Positions 31,919-41,635 of a DNA stretch of 64,000 nucleotides are shown here, one piece after another. The stretch's first letter is position 1. Each line of letters begins with the position of its first letter. The DNA comes from Mixta gaviniae (GTDB lineage Bacteria > Pseudomonadota > Gammaproteobacteria > Enterobacterales > Enterobacteriaceae). The translations under genes were made by a program, and so were the position numbers. The stretch covers positions 1,240,001-1,304,000 of the forward strand of contig NZ_CP026377.1 of assembly GCF_002953195.1 (NCBI RefSeq). The letters run 5' to 3'. Under the pieces are notes generated by a model. The model was not told the origin of the DNA. It searched no databases and saw nothing but the letters and a program-made list of their open reading frames with translations.

Positions 31919-33283
31919 TCAGGCACTGGCGATAAGCGCTTCCAGCTCCACCCGGTTAGTAACCTTGCTGTCGATTTTGACATAGGCGCTGCGCTCTTCC
32001 GGCACGATAAACACCGATGAAACGCCGGGCTGCGCCTTTAGCTTCTGCTCCAGACGCGTGTCGTTAAGCGCGTTGTCATCCAGCACGATACGCAGGCTGC
32101 TGACATAGGGCGGCTCCTGCATGGTGGTGCTGAGCAGCAGCCACAGCGTCGCCACCACCGCACCCAACAGAAACACCGTCTGGGCATCAAAGCTGTCGAA
32201 TACCCAGCCGCCGAGGCTGCCGCCGATCGCCACGCCGAGGAACTGGCTGGTGGAGTAGATGCCCATCGCCGTGCCCTTATAGCCCGCCGGCGACTCTTTA
32301 CTGATCAGCGACGGTAAAATCGCTTCCATGAGATTGAAGGCGAGGAAGAAGAGCTGCACGCCGATCGCCAGCGTCCAGAAATGGCTGCCGGCGCCCCATA
32401 ACACGATCTCCGCAATCAGAATCAGCGCGACGCAGGAGACAAACACCCGCTTCATGCGGCGTTTCACTTCGGCATAGATAATGAAGGGCACCACGGCGAC
32501 AAAGGCCACCAGCATTGTCACCAGATAGACTTTCCAGTGCTGCTCCGCCGGCAAGCCCGCCTGCTCAAACTGGCCGGGCAGGGCGACGAAGCTCGACATC
32601 AGCAGAATATGCAGACAGAGAATGCCGATATTCAGCTTCAGCAGACGCGGCTGCATCAGCACTTCGCGAATACTGCCCTTCACCATACCCGATTCGCGGT
32701 TCAGCACATGATGCGGCGCATTGGGAACCACCAGCAGGGTGATCACAATGCCGCAGCTGGCCAGCACGGCGATCATCCAGAACAGCGCATGCAGGCCAAG
32801 CGCATGGGTAATAATCGGCCCCAGCACCATCGCAATGGCGAAGGTGATGCCGAAGCTGATGCCGATAAAGGCCATCGCCTTGGTGCGGTTCTGTTCGCGC
32901 GTCAGGTCGGAGAGCAGCGCCATTACCGCCGCGGCGATAGCGCCAGAGCCTTGCAGCGCGCGGCCGAGGATCACCCCCCAAATCGAGGTGGTGCTGGCGG
33001 CGATTACGCTGCCCAGCACAAAGACCAGCAGGCCGCCGACAATCAGCGGCTTGCGCCCGATGCGGTCCGAAAGCAAACCGAACGGGATCTGGAAAATCGC
33101 CTGCGCCAGGCCATAAATGCCGATCGCCAGACCAATCAACGCTTCGCTGGCGCCCTGTAACGCCATGCCATAGGTCGTCAGCACGGGCAAGACCATAAAC
33201 ATGCCCAGCATGCGTAACGAGAAAACGGTGCCTAAACCCCAGGTTGCTCGCAGTTCAACCGGTGTCATTTTATTATCGTTCAT
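31919..33283 (-). CDS. yajR: YajR, major facilitator superfamily transporter with C-terminal YAM domain
   Basis: Inner-membrane MFS transporter of 454 aa, the same length as E. coli YajR; its substrate is unknown. Twelve transmembrane helices precede a cytoplasmic ferredoxin-like YAM domain (about residues 388-454, ending AYVKIDSKVTNRVELEALIASA). Motif A is GLLSDRIGRKPLIV between helices 2 and 3. It is a single gene between yajQ (convergent) and the cyo operon. Confidence 0.95.
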   Translation of the reverse strand: MNDNKMTPVELRATWGLGTVFSLRMLGMFMVLPVLTTYGMALQGASEALIGLAIGIYGLAQAIFQIPFGLLSDRIGRKPLIVGGLLVFVLGSVIAASTTSIWGVILGRALQGSGAIAAAVMALLSDLTREQNRTKAMAFIGISFGITFAIAMVLGPIITHALGLHALFWMIAVLASCGIVITLLVVPNAPHHVLNRESGMVKGSIREVLMQPRLLKLNIGILCLHILLMSSFVALPGQFEQAGLPAEQHWKVYLVTMLVAFVAVVPFIIYAEVKRRMKRVFVSCVALILIAEIVLWGAGSHFWTLAIGVQLFFLAFNLMEAILPSLISKESPAGYKGTAMGIYSTSQFLGVAIGGSLGGWVFDSFDAQTVFLLGAVVATLWLLLSTTMQEPPYVSSLRIVLDDNALNDTRLEQKLKAQPGVSSVFIVPEERSAYVKIDSKVTNRVELEALIASA

Positions 33284-33362
33284 TACAACCTCAGTATTAT
33301 CACTGACAATATTTTAAGGAGTGGGGCAGGGCGGGTAAAACAGAAGTGTTTAAGCAGTCGTA

Positions 33363-33392
33363 ACAAAAAGAAAGGGCGCAAGAAGCGCCCTT
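33363..33392 (-). terminator. Rho-independent terminator of the cyo operon
   Basis: Read on the minus strand, AAGGGCGC / GCGCCCTT forms an 8-bp stem with a 5-nt loop, followed by TCTTTTTG, 18 bp after cyoE. Confidence 0.88.
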
Positions 33393-33409
33393 AGTGATGT
33401 AGCTTGCGG

Positions 33410-34297
33410 TTAGCGTACGTAGGTCAGTAGATTCTGTGAAGCCGGGGCCATAAAGTCCACCGACATCATCACGCTCAGCGCGGTAATGGCGACAATGGAG
33501 AACACAAACAGCTTACGAGCCCAAACGCGATCGTTTGAGGTTTTGTAACCTGAAAGTGCCATGCCCAGCCACCACACGCTTACTGCCGCCGCAACCACCA
33601 GATATTTGTAGCCAGCGTAGCCGCCCAGTGACAGCATCAGCGTCGCGATCATAAACGCCAGGATGTAGAGCGTAATATGGTTTTTCGCCACGGAGATGCC
33701 TTTTACCACCGGCAATACCGGAATGTTCGCTGCCTGGTAATCTTTAAAGCGGAAGATAGCAATCGCATAGGAGTGCGGCATCTGCCACAGGCTAAAGATG
33801 GCCAACAGGATCAGCGCGCCAGCGTCAAACTCGTTAGTCACCGCGCAGTAGCCGATAACCGGCGGCGCTGCGCCGGAAAGACTACCAATCAGCGTACCGT
33901 AGACTGATTTACGCTTCATATAGAGGCTGTAAATGCCGACGTATACCACGAAGCCCATCACCGCCAGCCACATGGCCAGCGGGTTTGCTCCGAAATACAG
34001 CAACGCAAAGCCAGCAATACCTAATGCGGTTGCATAAACCAGGGTTACTTTCGGAGAGATGAGGCCTTTAACCAGCACTCGATTCTTGGTTCTCTCCATT
34101 TTTCTGTCGATGTCGCGGTCGATAAAGTTGTTATAAACACAACCTGATGCGACCACCAGCGAGACACCAACGAGGGCGGTGAGAAACAGGGTGTAATCAA
34201 TGCTGCCTTTTGACGCCAGCAGAAAACCCCCGATAACAGAAATTAAATTCCCGAAAATAATTCCTGGTTTTGTTACTTGCAGGTATTGCTTAATCAT
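33410..34297 (-). CDS. cyoE: CyoE, heme O synthase
   Basis: Membrane protoheme IX farnesyltransferase that makes heme O for cytochrome bo3, 295 aa (296 in E. coli). It is a UbiA-family prenyltransferase with about nine helices. The Asp-rich substrate site is [19 protein letters not shown]. It is last gene of cyoABCDE, 13 bp after cyoD. Confidence 0.97.
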   Translation of the reverse strand: MIKQYLQVTKPGIIFGNLISVIGGFLLASKGSIDYTLFLTALVGVSLVVASGCVYNNFIDRDIDRKMERTKNRVLVKGLISPKVTLVYATALGIAGFALLYFGANPLAMWLAVMGFVVYVGIYSLYMKRKSVYGTLIGSLSGAAPPVIGYCAVTNEFDAGALILLAIFSLWQMPHSYAIAIFRFKDYQAANIPVLPVVKGISVAKNHITLYILAFMIATLMLSLGGYAGYKYLVVAAAVSVWWLGMALSGYKTSNDRVWARKLFVFSIVAITALSVMMSVDFMAPASQNLLTYVR

Positions 34298-34310
34298 TAC
34301 GCGCGACTCT

Positions 34311-34646
34311 TTAGTGGGACATCATCATGTTGTAGTTGAGGTTCCACATGATCCACAGCGAGCCGACGACGACAATCAGGATAATGATGGCGGCGAAGAC
34401 AATCGCCACCATATTCCAGCCGCCTTCAGATTTGGTATCTAAGTGCAGGAAGAAGCCCAGGTGAACCAGCACCTGAACTACCGCACACACCAGAACCACG
34501 CTGAGAATGGTGCCATGCGAAGCGCCGCCATCCATTACCATCCAGAACGGGATCCCCGTCAGGATGACAGAAAGGATGAAGCCGATCATGTAGGACTTCA
34601 CGCTACTGTGAGGAGTTACGCCATGTTGGTTAGCAGAATGACTCAT
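34311..34646 (-). CDS. cyoD: CyoD, cytochrome bo3 ubiquinol oxidase subunit IV
   Basis: Small accessory subunit of cytochrome bo3, 111 aa, three transmembrane helices and the conserved end [16 protein letters not shown]. Its ATG shares one base with the cyoC stop (TAATG), indicating coupled translation. The start MSHSANQH matches the E. coli N-terminus; a longer frame upstream is within cyoC. Confidence 0.96.
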   Translation of the reverse strand: MSHSANQHGVTPHSSVKSYMIGFILSVILTGIPFWMVMDGGASHGTILSVVLVCAVVQVLVHLGFFLHLDTKSEGGWNMVAIVFAAIIILIVVVGSLWIMWNLNYNMMMSH

Positions 34647-35260
34647 TACATGACCCCCATCAGGTAGACAATGGTAAATACGCAGATCCAGACCACATCC
34701 AGGAAGTGCCAGAACAGGCTCAGGCACATAACGCGGGTGCGGTTGGTCTCGGTCAGACCATTTTTCGCCAGCTGGAACATCAGGACCAGCATCCAGATCA
34801 GACCACAGGTAACGTGCAGACCGTGGGTGCCTACCAGCGTAAAGAAGCCGGACAGGAAGCCGCTGCGATCCGGGCCGAAGCCTTCTGCGATCAGGTGATG
34901 GAACTCATAGATTTCCATCGCGATAAAGCCGAGGCCGAGCAGGAAGGTCAGCGCCAGCCAGCGGTTAACCGCGCCTTTGCTGCCGTTGTTCATGCCGATA
35001 ACGGCCATACCGTAAGTAATGGAACTCAACAGCAGCAGTGCGGTTTCGCCCAGTACGAACGGCAGTTCGAAGATGTCTTTACCTGCCGGGCCACCGGCAG
35101 TGTTGTTGACCATAACTGCATAGGTCGCAAACAGCGTTGCGAAGATAATGCAGTCGCTCATCAGGTAAATCCAGAAGCCAAAGATTTTATTGGCTCCAGC
35201 ATCGTGGTGATGCCCATGCTCCGCATGGGCGTCGTGCTGTTTAGACAGTGTTTGTGCCAT
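34646..35260 (-). CDS. cyoC: CyoC, cytochrome bo3 ubiquinol oxidase subunit III
   Basis: Heme-copper oxidase subunit III, 204 aa, five transmembrane helices after a His-rich soluble N-terminus ([13 protein letters not shown]). [15 protein letters not shown] is the typical subunit III segment. It is joined to cyoB upstream by a TAATG overlap and to cyoD downstream in the same way. Confidence 0.97.
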   Translation of the reverse strand: MAQTLSKQHDAHAEHGHHHDAGANKIFGFWIYLMSDCIIFATLFATYAVMVNNTAGGPAGKDIFELPFVLGETALLLLSSITYGMAVIGMNNGSKGAVNRWLALTFLLGLGFIAMEIYEFHHLIAEGFGPDRSGFLSGFFTLVGTHGLHVTCGLIWMLVLMFQLAKNGLTETNRTRVMCLSLFWHFLDVVWICVFTIVYLMGVM

Positions 35261-37242
35261 TATTTCAGACCTGCTTTGCTGATATCTTTGAAGTGCTGAT
35301 TTTCAATTTCTTCGATCTCTTTGACCGGAACATAGTAATCAACGTCTTCGTCGAAGCTCTTAACGACCCAGCTCACAATCATCGCGACAAACGACAGACC
35401 CAGCAGCCACCAGATGTGCCAGATGGCGGCGAAACCAAAGATAGTGGCGAACAGGGCGATAATCAGACCTGCACCGCTGTTTTTCGGCATATGGATCTCT
35501 TCGTAATGCGCAGGCTGCTTGTACGCTTCGCCTTTTTCTTTCATTTCCCAGAAGGCATCGCGCTCATTGATGTGCGGAACCACTGCGAAGTTATAGAACG
35601 GCGGCGGAGAGGAGGTTGACCACTCCAGCGTACGGCCGCCCCACGGGTCACCGGTCAGATCGCGGTTTTCGTGACGGTCGCGTACAGATACCCAGAACAT
35701 GATCAGCTGGCAGAGAATACCCAGCGCGATCAGGCCAACACCAACGGCGGCCACAACCAGCAGCGGATGGAACTGCGGATCGATATCCTGGCTCAGACGA
35801 CGGGTCATGCCCATGAAGCCCAGCGCGTACAGCGGCATAAAGGCAACGAAGAAGCCGATAATCCAGAACCAGAAGGCGCGTTTACCCCAGGTTTCGTTCA
35901 GGGTGAAACCAAACGCTTTCGGGAACCAGTAGGTTACGCCAGCCATACAGCCGAACACCACTCCACCGATAATAACGTTATGGAAGTGCGCGATCAGGAA
36001 CAGACTGTTGTGCAGAACGAAGTCGGCACCCGGAACCGCCAGCAGAACACCGGTCATACCCCCAACGGAGAAGGTGACCAGGAAGCCTACGGTCCACAGC
36101 ATGGCAGAGTGCATCTGAATGCGGCCCTGGTACATGGTGAACAGCCAGTTGAAGATCTTAACGCCGGTCGGGATGGCGATAATCATCGTCATAATGCCGA
36201 AGAAGGCGTTAACGTTCGCGCCCGCACCCATGGTGAAGAAGTGGTGCAGCCAAACGATAAAGGACAGAATGGTAATAACCACGGTCGCCCACACCAGAGA
36301 GGTGTAGCCGAACAGGCGTTTTTTCGAGAACGTCGCGACCACTTCTGAGAACACACCGAAAACCGGCAGAACCAGAATGTACACTTCCGGATGGCCCCAT
36401 ACCCAGATCAGGTTGACATACATCATCATGTTGCCACCCATATCATTGGTAAAGAAATGGAAGCCCAGATAACGGTCAAGGGTCAGCAGCGCCAGCGTGA
36501 CGGTCAGCACCGGGAACGCGGCGATGATCAGTACGTTAGTACAGAGAGACGCCCAGGTGAACACCGGCATTTTGAACATGGTCATGCCCGGGGCACGCAT
36601 TTTCAGGATAGTAACGAAGAAGTTAATACCCGTTAATGTCGTACCGATACCGGAAAGCTGCAGGCTCCAGATCCAGTAATCAACCCCGACGCCCGGACTG
36701 TATTCAGCCCCTGACAGTGGCGGATAAGCCAGCCAACCGGTCTGCGCGAACTCACCTACGCCCAGAGAAAGGTTAACCAGGATCACGCCGACAGCGGTGA
36801 ACCAGAAGCTCAGGTTGTTAAGGAAAGGGAACGCCACGTCGCGCGCGCCGATCTGCAGAGGAACAGCGATGTTCATCAGACCAACAACGAACGGCATCGC
36901 TACGAAGAAGATCATGATAACGCCGTGGGCGGTAAAGATCTGATCGTAGTGATGAGGCGGCAGGAAGCCTGCTTCCCCGGCAGAGGCCAGCATCTGCTGA
37001 CCACGCATCATGATGGCGTCGGCAAAGCCACGAATTAACATGACGAATGCCAGGATCACATACATGATACCCAGTTTTTTGTGGTCGACTGAGGTCAGCC
37101 ATTCCGTCCACAAATATTTCCACTTACCGAAGTAAGTCAGCGCAGCAGCAAGGGCCAGACCACCAAGAATGATGGCGGCCACCGTAATCATGATAATCGG
37201 CTCATGATACGGCACTGCATCCAGTGTTAATTTTCCGAACAT
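35260..37242 (-). CDS. cyoB: CyoB, cytochrome bo3 ubiquinol oxidase subunit I
   Basis: Catalytic subunit of the proton-pumping quinol oxidase, 660 aa (663 in E. coli), with about 15 transmembrane helices. It carries the low-spin heme and the heme O3-CuB centre. Visible ligands are His in [28 protein letters not shown] and [16 protein letters not shown] 37242 gives [15 protein letters not shown] as in E. coli. It starts 4 bp after cyoA. Confidence 0.98.
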   Translation of the reverse strand: MFGKLTLDAVPYHEPIIMITVAAIILGGLALAAALTYFGKWKYLWTEWLTSVDHKKLGIMYVILAFVMLIRGFADAIMMRGQQMLASAGEAGFLPPHHYDQIFTAHGVIMIFFVAMPFVVGLMNIAVPLQIGARDVAFPFLNNLSFWFTAVGVILVNLSLGVGEFAQTGWLAYPPLSGAEYSPGVGVDYWIWSLQLSGIGTTLTGINFFVTILKMRAPGMTMFKMPVFTWASLCTNVLIIAAFPVLTVTLALLTLDRYLGFHFFTNDMGGNMMMYVNLIWVWGHPEVYILVLPVFGVFSEVVATFSKKRLFGYTSLVWATVVITILSFIVWLHHFFTMGAGANVNAFFGIMTMIIAIPTGVKIFNWLFTMYQGRIQMHSAMLWTVGFLVTFSVGGMTGVLLAVPGADFVLHNSLFLIAHFHNVIIGGVVFGCMAGVTYWFPKAFGFTLNETWGKRAFWFWIIGFFVAFMPLYALGFMGMTRRLSQDIDPQFHPLLVVAAVGVGLIALGILCQLIMFWVSVRDRHENRDLTGDPWGGRTLEWSTSSPPPFYNFAVVPHINERDAFWEMKEKGEAYKQPAHYEEIHMPKNSGAGLIIALFATIFGFAAIWHIWWLLGLSFVAMIVSWVVKSFDEDVDYYVPVKEIEEIENQHFKDISKAGLK

Positions 37243-37246
37243 CGTA

Positions 37247-38173
37247 TTATTCCTCGGCTCCCGCGTGAGAGGCTTCACTCATGTCCATGCCTTCATGACC
37301 TGACATGTCCATCTTCCCGTGGCTCATCTTGAATTTGCCAATAATCTGCTTGAACAATTCAGGATTCGCGTTGGAGAAGTACTCAACCGGATGGTTTTCG
37401 CTTGGCGCTGCCAGTTTCTCGAATTCATCCATGGTGGTTAAGGTATTCGGTGCCTGTTTGACTTTCGCTACCCACTGCTCAAAACCTGCCTGATCGGGGG
37501 TGGCAATCGCCTGGAACTTCATTCCTGAGAAACCGCGGCCGCTAAAGTTAGACGACATACCGTTGAAGGTACCCGCCTCGTTGGCGATCAGGTGCAGTTT
37601 GGTCTGCATGCCCGCCATGGCGTAGATCTGGCTGCCAAGGGTCGGAATGAAGAAGGAGTTCATGACGGAGTTGGAGGTGATCTTGAAGCTCACCGGAGTA
37701 TTTTTCGGGAACGCAATTTCGTTAACCGTCGCAATACCCTGTTCCGGATAGATGAACAGCCATTTCCAGTCCAGCGCCACAACATCGATCTCAACCGGCT
37801 TCACGTCAGAAGCAAGCGGCTTGCCTGGCTCCAGAGCGTGGGTCGATTTCCAGGTCAGCACGCCAAGGAAGAGAATGATCAGGATCGGAACGGTCCAGAC
37901 CACCGCTTCCACTTTATTGGAGTGGGACCAGTTAGGGCTGTATTTTGCATTTGTGTTGGACGCACGATATTTCCATGCGAACACCACGGCCATCAGAATT
38001 GCGGGTATAACGACGATCAACATCAAGCCGAAGGCTGTCAGTATCAGCGAACGTTGCTCCATTGCAATCTGTCCTTTGGGATTTAACAACGCACTATCAC
38101 AGCCACTTAACAATAAAGTGCCTGCAATTAATGACAAAATCCCCAAACTTTTATTGTATTTCCTGAGTCTCAT
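37247..38173 (-). CDS. cyoA: CyoA, cytochrome bo3 ubiquinol oxidase subunit II
   Basis: Membrane-anchored periplasmic subunit of cytochrome bo3, 308 aa (315 in E. coli). It has a lipoprotein signal with lipobox LLSGC at about Cys25, two transmembrane helices, and a cupredoxin-fold domain without the CuA ligands, as in all quinol oxidases. The tail is rich in Met, His and Gly ([16 protein letters not shown]). It is the first gene of cyoABCDE. Confidence 0.97.
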   Translation of the reverse strand: MRLRKYNKSLGILSLIAGTLLLSGCDSALLNPKGQIAMEQRSLILTAFGLMLIVVIPAILMAVVFAWKYRASNTNAKYSPNWSHSNKVEAVVWTVPILIILFLGVLTWKSTHALEPGKPLASDVKPVEIDVVALDWKWLFIYPEQGIATVNEIAFPKNTPVSFKITSNSVMNSFFIPTLGSQIYAMAGMQTKLHLIANEAGTFNGMSSNFSGRGFSGMKFQAIATPDQAGFEQWVAKVKQAPNTLTTMDEFEKLAAPSENHPVEYFSNANPELFKQIIGKFKMSHGKMDMSGHEGMDMSEASHAGAEE

Positions 38174-38242
38174 TTAACGACCTCAATGACAAGGGCTCTA
38201 TTGTCGTTTAAGTGTGGCGGCATTTTACGGGAAGGTTTATGC

Positions 38243-38270
38243 AGTGTAAACCAGCTTAAGAACGTGTCAG
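38243..38270 (-). promoter_or_regulatory. candidate cyo operon promoter
   Basis: Read on the minus strand, CTGACA (38270-38265) and TACACT (38248-38243) are separated by 16 bp and resemble -35 and -10 elements. They imply a leader of about 63 nt before cyoA. The spacer upstream (to about 38400) is AT-rich, with repeated GGTGTNGACACC-like elements and a GTTAATATAA sequence that could serve ArcA or Fnr. These assignments are tentative. Confidence 0.4.
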
Positions 38271-38548
38271 AAGGGTGTTGACACCTTTTGCCAAGGGTGT
38301 CACATCTGTTGCAGAAGGTGACAAATTATTAATGGAGACAGGTGTTTGGGTTAATATAACGAAAAAAGATGACGCTAACAGGTTGTAGGAAGGGATGAAT
38401 CTAAACAACGTAATCAAGCCTCAATAGTTTAACAATTTTGTATCATTTGGGTGATAACTATTAAACATAAATAATTACGCACCGTTTTTTAATATTAGAC
38501 AGAGTTTGTTAAACCGGCTGGATAATTTTTTTGCCCGCAAACGGACAA

Positions 38549-38616
38549 TATAATTTACAGGCGGAGATTATTTTAACCACCGGACGGCCTCCTAATTTCT
38601 CGCCGTCCGGTTTTAT
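38549..38616 (+). ncRNA. candidate small RNA or orphan terminator between cyoA and ampG
   Basis: On the plus strand a perfect TATAAT (38549-38554) is followed by an intrinsic terminator: CCGGACGGC (38580-38588) pairs with GCCGTCCGG (38602-38610), then TTTTATTTG. Both flanking genes are on the minus strand and the minus-strand hairpin lacks a T-run, so the terminator fits a plus-strand transcript. The -35 region is only T-rich. The transcript could be about 55 nt, or longer if it starts upstream. No coding frame is evident in the 38174-38612 spacer. Confidence 0.35.
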
Positions 38617-40094
38617 TTGCTCTGGTCCGCTTTGCGCTGCGCCAGATAGTCAAGCAGCGTGCCGGCGAATATACCCAGCAGCATGATGACGCAGCCGGCG
38701 TTAAATAACGCGTAGAGCGGTATTTCGCGTGCGAACAGACCACTGGCGTTCAGCGCCAGCGCCAGCAGCCAGAGCGCCAGCAGCGCGGCGCCGCCCGCCA
38801 GCAGACGCAGCGCCCAGCGGTAGCCGGACGCCCAGTGCCGGCGCGGCGCGAAATGTTGCGTCTGCTGCGACGCTAACAGACTCTGTTTACTGGCGGCCAG
38901 CAGCAGCAGCCCCGGCAGCGCGGCGATCACCGAAAACATGTAAAAGGTGGGCCAGTCCCACAGCTCTACCAGCCAGCCCGCCGCCGGCCCGACATAGACG
39001 CGTCCTACCGCCGACAGCGCTGAAAGCAGCGCGAACTGCGTGGCGGAAAATGAGCGGTTGCACAGGCTCATCAACAGCGCGACAAAAGCGGCGGTGCCCA
39101 TGCCGCCGCAGAGGTTTTCCGCAAACACCGCGCTCGCCATGCTCCACATATGGGGTGGCGTGACCGACAACATCCAGTAGGCGAGGTTAGAAAACGCCTG
39201 CAGCACGCCGAACAGCATCAGCGCGCGGAACAGACTCAGACGCTGCATCAATACCCCGCCGTAGAGCGCGCCGATAATGGTGGCCAGCAGACCGAGTGAT
39301 TTATTCACCAGACCGACATCGCCGGCGGAAAAGCCGACGCCGCGGATCAGAAAGGTGGTGGTCAGGCTGGCGGCGAAGGCGTCGCCCAGCTTATACAGCA
39401 CGATCAGTGATAGCATCAGCCAGGCGTTATCGCGGTTAAAGAAGTCGCGCAGCGGCGCGATCACCGCCTCTTCCAGCGTATGGGGCCGCGCCGCCGTATC
39501 CGCGGGCTCGCGCGCCAGCAGGGTAGCAATCAGGCCCGGCAGCATCATCAGCGCCATCAGCCAGTAGGTTGCCTGCCAGCCGAGGTAGCGATCCGCCAGC
39601 CACAGCGCCAGCCCGCCGGAAACCAGCATCGCCAGACGGTAGCCCAGCACGGTGATCGCCGCGCCGCTGCCGCGCTCTTCCGGCGGCAGAATATCGGTTT
39701 TCCAGGCATCGAAAACGATATCCTGCGAAGCGGAGCAGAAGGCGATCAGCACCGCCAGCGCCGCCAGCAGCGTTAAATGTCGCGCCGGCTCCATAAAGCC
39801 CATCAGCGCAATGGCACCGGTCAGCAGCAGTTGGGTAAGCAGAAGCCAGCCGCGCCGCCGGCCAAGAAAAGGCGGCGTATAGCGGTCCATCAATGGCGAC
39901 CAGAGAAACTTAAAAACATAGGCCTGCCCAACCAGCGAGAAAAAGCCGATGGTTTTAAGATCCACGCCCTCGACGGTCATCCAGGCCTGTAGCGTGCCGG
40001 AGGTGAGCGCAAGGGGAAGACCGGAGGCGAAACCCAGCAGCAGCAGCACCGCCGCATTGCGCTGAGTAAAGATACGCAAGAGTGAATTATCCAT
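38613..40094 (-). CDS. ampG: AmpG, anhydromuropeptide permease
   Basis: Inner-membrane MFS permease that imports GlcNAc-anhydroMurNAc peptides for peptidoglycan recycling and AmpC induction. It is 493 aa (491 in E. coli), with 12-14 helices. Landmarks are LLGFASGLPLALTSGTLQAWM, DRYTPPFLGRRRGW and SASQDIVFDAWKTD (residues about 17-145). ATG 40094 has AAGG 5 nt upstream; a GTG at 40109 lacks a good ribosome-binding site. yajG lies just upstream, as in E. coli. Confidence 0.96.
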   Translation of the reverse strand: MDNSLLRIFTQRNAAVLLLLGFASGLPLALTSGTLQAWMTVEGVDLKTIGFFSLVGQAYVFKFLWSPLMDRYTPPFLGRRRGWLLLTQLLLTGAIALMGFMEPARHLTLLAALAVLIAFCSASQDIVFDAWKTDILPPEERGSGAAITVLGYRLAMLVSGGLALWLADRYLGWQATYWLMALMMLPGLIATLLAREPADTAARPHTLEEAVIAPLRDFFNRDNAWLMLSLIVLYKLGDAFAASLTTTFLIRGVGFSAGDVGLVNKSLGLLATIIGALYGGVLMQRLSLFRALMLFGVLQAFSNLAYWMLSVTPPHMWSMASAVFAENLCGGMGTAAFVALLMSLCNRSFSATQFALLSALSAVGRVYVGPAAGWLVELWDWPTFYMFSVIAALPGLLLLAASKQSLLASQQTQHFAPRRHWASGYRWALRLLAGGAALLALWLLALALNASGLFAREIPLYALFNAGCVIMLLGIFAGTLLDYLAQRKADQSK

Positions 40095-40111
40095 AACTGC
40101 CTTTTTCACCA

Positions 40112-40136
40112 GAAGGGCCCGGCATCCTGCCGGGCC
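40112..40136 (-). terminator. hairpin between yajG and ampG
   Basis: GGCCCGGCA / TGCCGGGCC 9-bp perfect stem with a 3-nt loop, directly after yajG. On the minus strand it is followed by CTTCTGG, so it may terminate only partly and let ampG be co-transcribed. Confidence 0.45.
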
Positions 40137-40146
40137 GTTGGGATGG

Positions 40147-40725
40147 TTAACGCGCGTTCTGCTTGATAAAGGTACTGACGCTGGTGTCCTGCGCCATATC
40201 GCTGATAACGTCGCTCAGCGTAGCGTTGACCGCTTTGGTGATCTTGTCGTTGGTGGCGTTGAACGCCCCTTCGATGCTGTAGGTCTGGCGGTAGTTCTTT
40301 ACCTGCTTATTGCCGTTTTTCGCGCTGGCGATGATAGAGATATCCGCTTTAGTGGTGATGCTGTAACGCAGGTTGCCCTGAGTCACGTCGGCATAGAGGT
40401 TGTTAACCACGATCTGCAGATCGACCGCGCCGTTCGGGCCGACCATATAACCGCGCGCGGTCATCTGTTTCTCCAGCACTTCCTGCAGCAGGAAGCGCAG
40501 GTCGCGGCTTGGCGTCAGGGTCACCAGCTGGTTATCGCGGTTGACCTTCGCCAGCGCCTGATCCGCGCGCTGATCGGCGCCGTTGATGCTGACCGTCACG
40601 CCCATCAGGCCCGGATCCTGCTGAGGCAGCTGAATCGCTGGCTGTACGTCAAGCGTATTGCTGTTGTTCGCGCAGCCAGCCAGAATAAAGGCAGCCAGCA
40701 GGGGAAAAAGAAGTTTTTTTAGCAT
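40147..40725 (-). CDS. yajG: YajG, YajG-family lipoprotein
   Basis: Predicted lipoprotein of 192 aa, the same length as E. coli YajG. It has the signal peptide MLKKLLFPLLAAFILAGC with lipobox LAGC (Cys18), then a conserved domain with GVTVSINGADQRADQALAKV and FLLQEVLEKQMTARGYMVGPNG (residues about 42-130). Molecular function is unknown. It sits upstream of ampG in the same orientation. Confidence 0.95.
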   Translation of the reverse strand: MLKKLLFPLLAAFILAGCANNSNTLDVQPAIQLPQQDPGLMGVTVSINGADQRADQALAKVNRDNQLVTLTPSRDLRFLLQEVLEKQMTARGYMVGPNGAVDLQIVVNNLYADVTQGNLRYSITTKADISIIASAKNGNKQVKNYRQTYSIEGAFNATNDKITKAVNATLSDVISDMAQDTSVSTFIKQNAR

Positions 40726-41003
40726 GCTTATTTTCTCATAGGTCTGAATGATGTTGCTGACAAAACAGCGGCCATCATATCATCGCCTCTCTGTGAAAAA
40801 AGCCCTGACGGCGCGTAAATTCATCATCCTGCTTGTTTTTTCAGCGTCATGCGCAGGCAGACGCCGTTGAGCCTGTTGCGCCGGCATCGTTGACAAAAGA
40901 ACAAGCGGGACAGTTTTTTTCGCCCTATACAGGGAAACGGGTGAAAACCGACTAATATTTAAAGGGATGGGGCGTAGCTCTCTGCCGTAGAGGAGTGGAA
41001 GTC

Positions 41004-41318
41004 ATGATTCGCGAACAAATAGAAGAAAAGTTAAGAACGGCCTTTCAACCGGTTCACCTGGAAGTTCATGATGAGAGTTATCGTCATAATGTGCCTGCGG
41101 GATCGGAGAGCCACTTCAAAGTGGTGATCGTCAGCGACAGCTTTGCCAACCAGCGTTTTCTGATGCGTCACCGTGCCATCTACAGCACGCTGAGCGAGGA
41201 GCTGGCGGGCAGCGTTCACGCGCTGGCGCTACACACCTACACCCTGAAGGAGTGGGAAGGCTTACAGGATACTGTGCTGGCCTCGCCGAACTGCCGCGGC
41301 GCCGGCATGCTGGCCTGA
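41004..41318 (+). CDS. bolA: BolA, stress-response morphogene and iron-sulfur-associated regulator
   Basis: BolA-fold protein of 104 aa (105 in E. coli), induced in stationary phase; it partners monothiol glutaredoxins and binds DNA. Conserved regions are [34 protein letters not shown] and [21 protein letters not shown] 41004 follows AGGAG. It is divergent from yajG, with about 280 bp of regulatory spacer that shows no other gene. Confidence 0.97.
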   Translation: MIREQIEEKLRTAFQPVHLEVHDESYRHNVPAGSESHFKVVIVSDSFANQRFLMRHRAIYSTLSEELAGSVHALALHTYTLKEWEGLQDTVLASPNCRGAGMLA

Positions 41319-41340
41319 TCCCCGTTTTACGCTTTTAACG

Positions 41341-41366
41341 AAACGGCCTGCGGGCCGTTTTCTTTT
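41341..41366 (+). terminator. Rho-independent terminator of bolA
   Basis: AAACGGCC / GGCCGTTT stem with a TGCG loop followed by TCTTTT, about 22 bp after the stop. Confidence 0.85.
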
Positions 41367-41454
41367 GTCTGAAATTTGTGCTTATTTGCGGCTGCGCTTC
41401 GCCATTTTTCGCTTATTTTCCGCCAAACTGCGAGCCGGTGCCCGGTTTGCGTTC

Positions 41455-41483
41455 TCGACGCGGTAAAATGATGCCGCTATAAT
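41455..41483 (+). promoter_or_regulatory. candidate tig promoter
   Basis: TCGACG (41455-41460), a 17-bp spacer and TATAAT (41478-41483) lie about 150 bp before tig. The implied leader contains a GGGACG ... CGTCCC inverted repeat (about 41512-41550). The 41319-41635 spacer holds no gene. Confidence 0.5.
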
Positions 41484-41635
41484 GCTGCGTCTATTTTTCC
41501 GGAATTGCTTCGGGACGCTTCTGGTAGCAGGGAATGGTTCTTCATCAGAGGCCGTCCCGGTTGTTGGGTGGCGCGGGCTAATGCAGCGCGCGCTGTCTGA
41601 AGTTGACCGAGCTCGTGATTTTTTGAGGTAACAAG

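Noticed and set aside
31702-31983. 93-codon minus-strand open frame after yajR
   Set aside because: It overlaps the yajR 3' end and a terminator-like hairpin and has no ribosome-binding site or recognisable motif.
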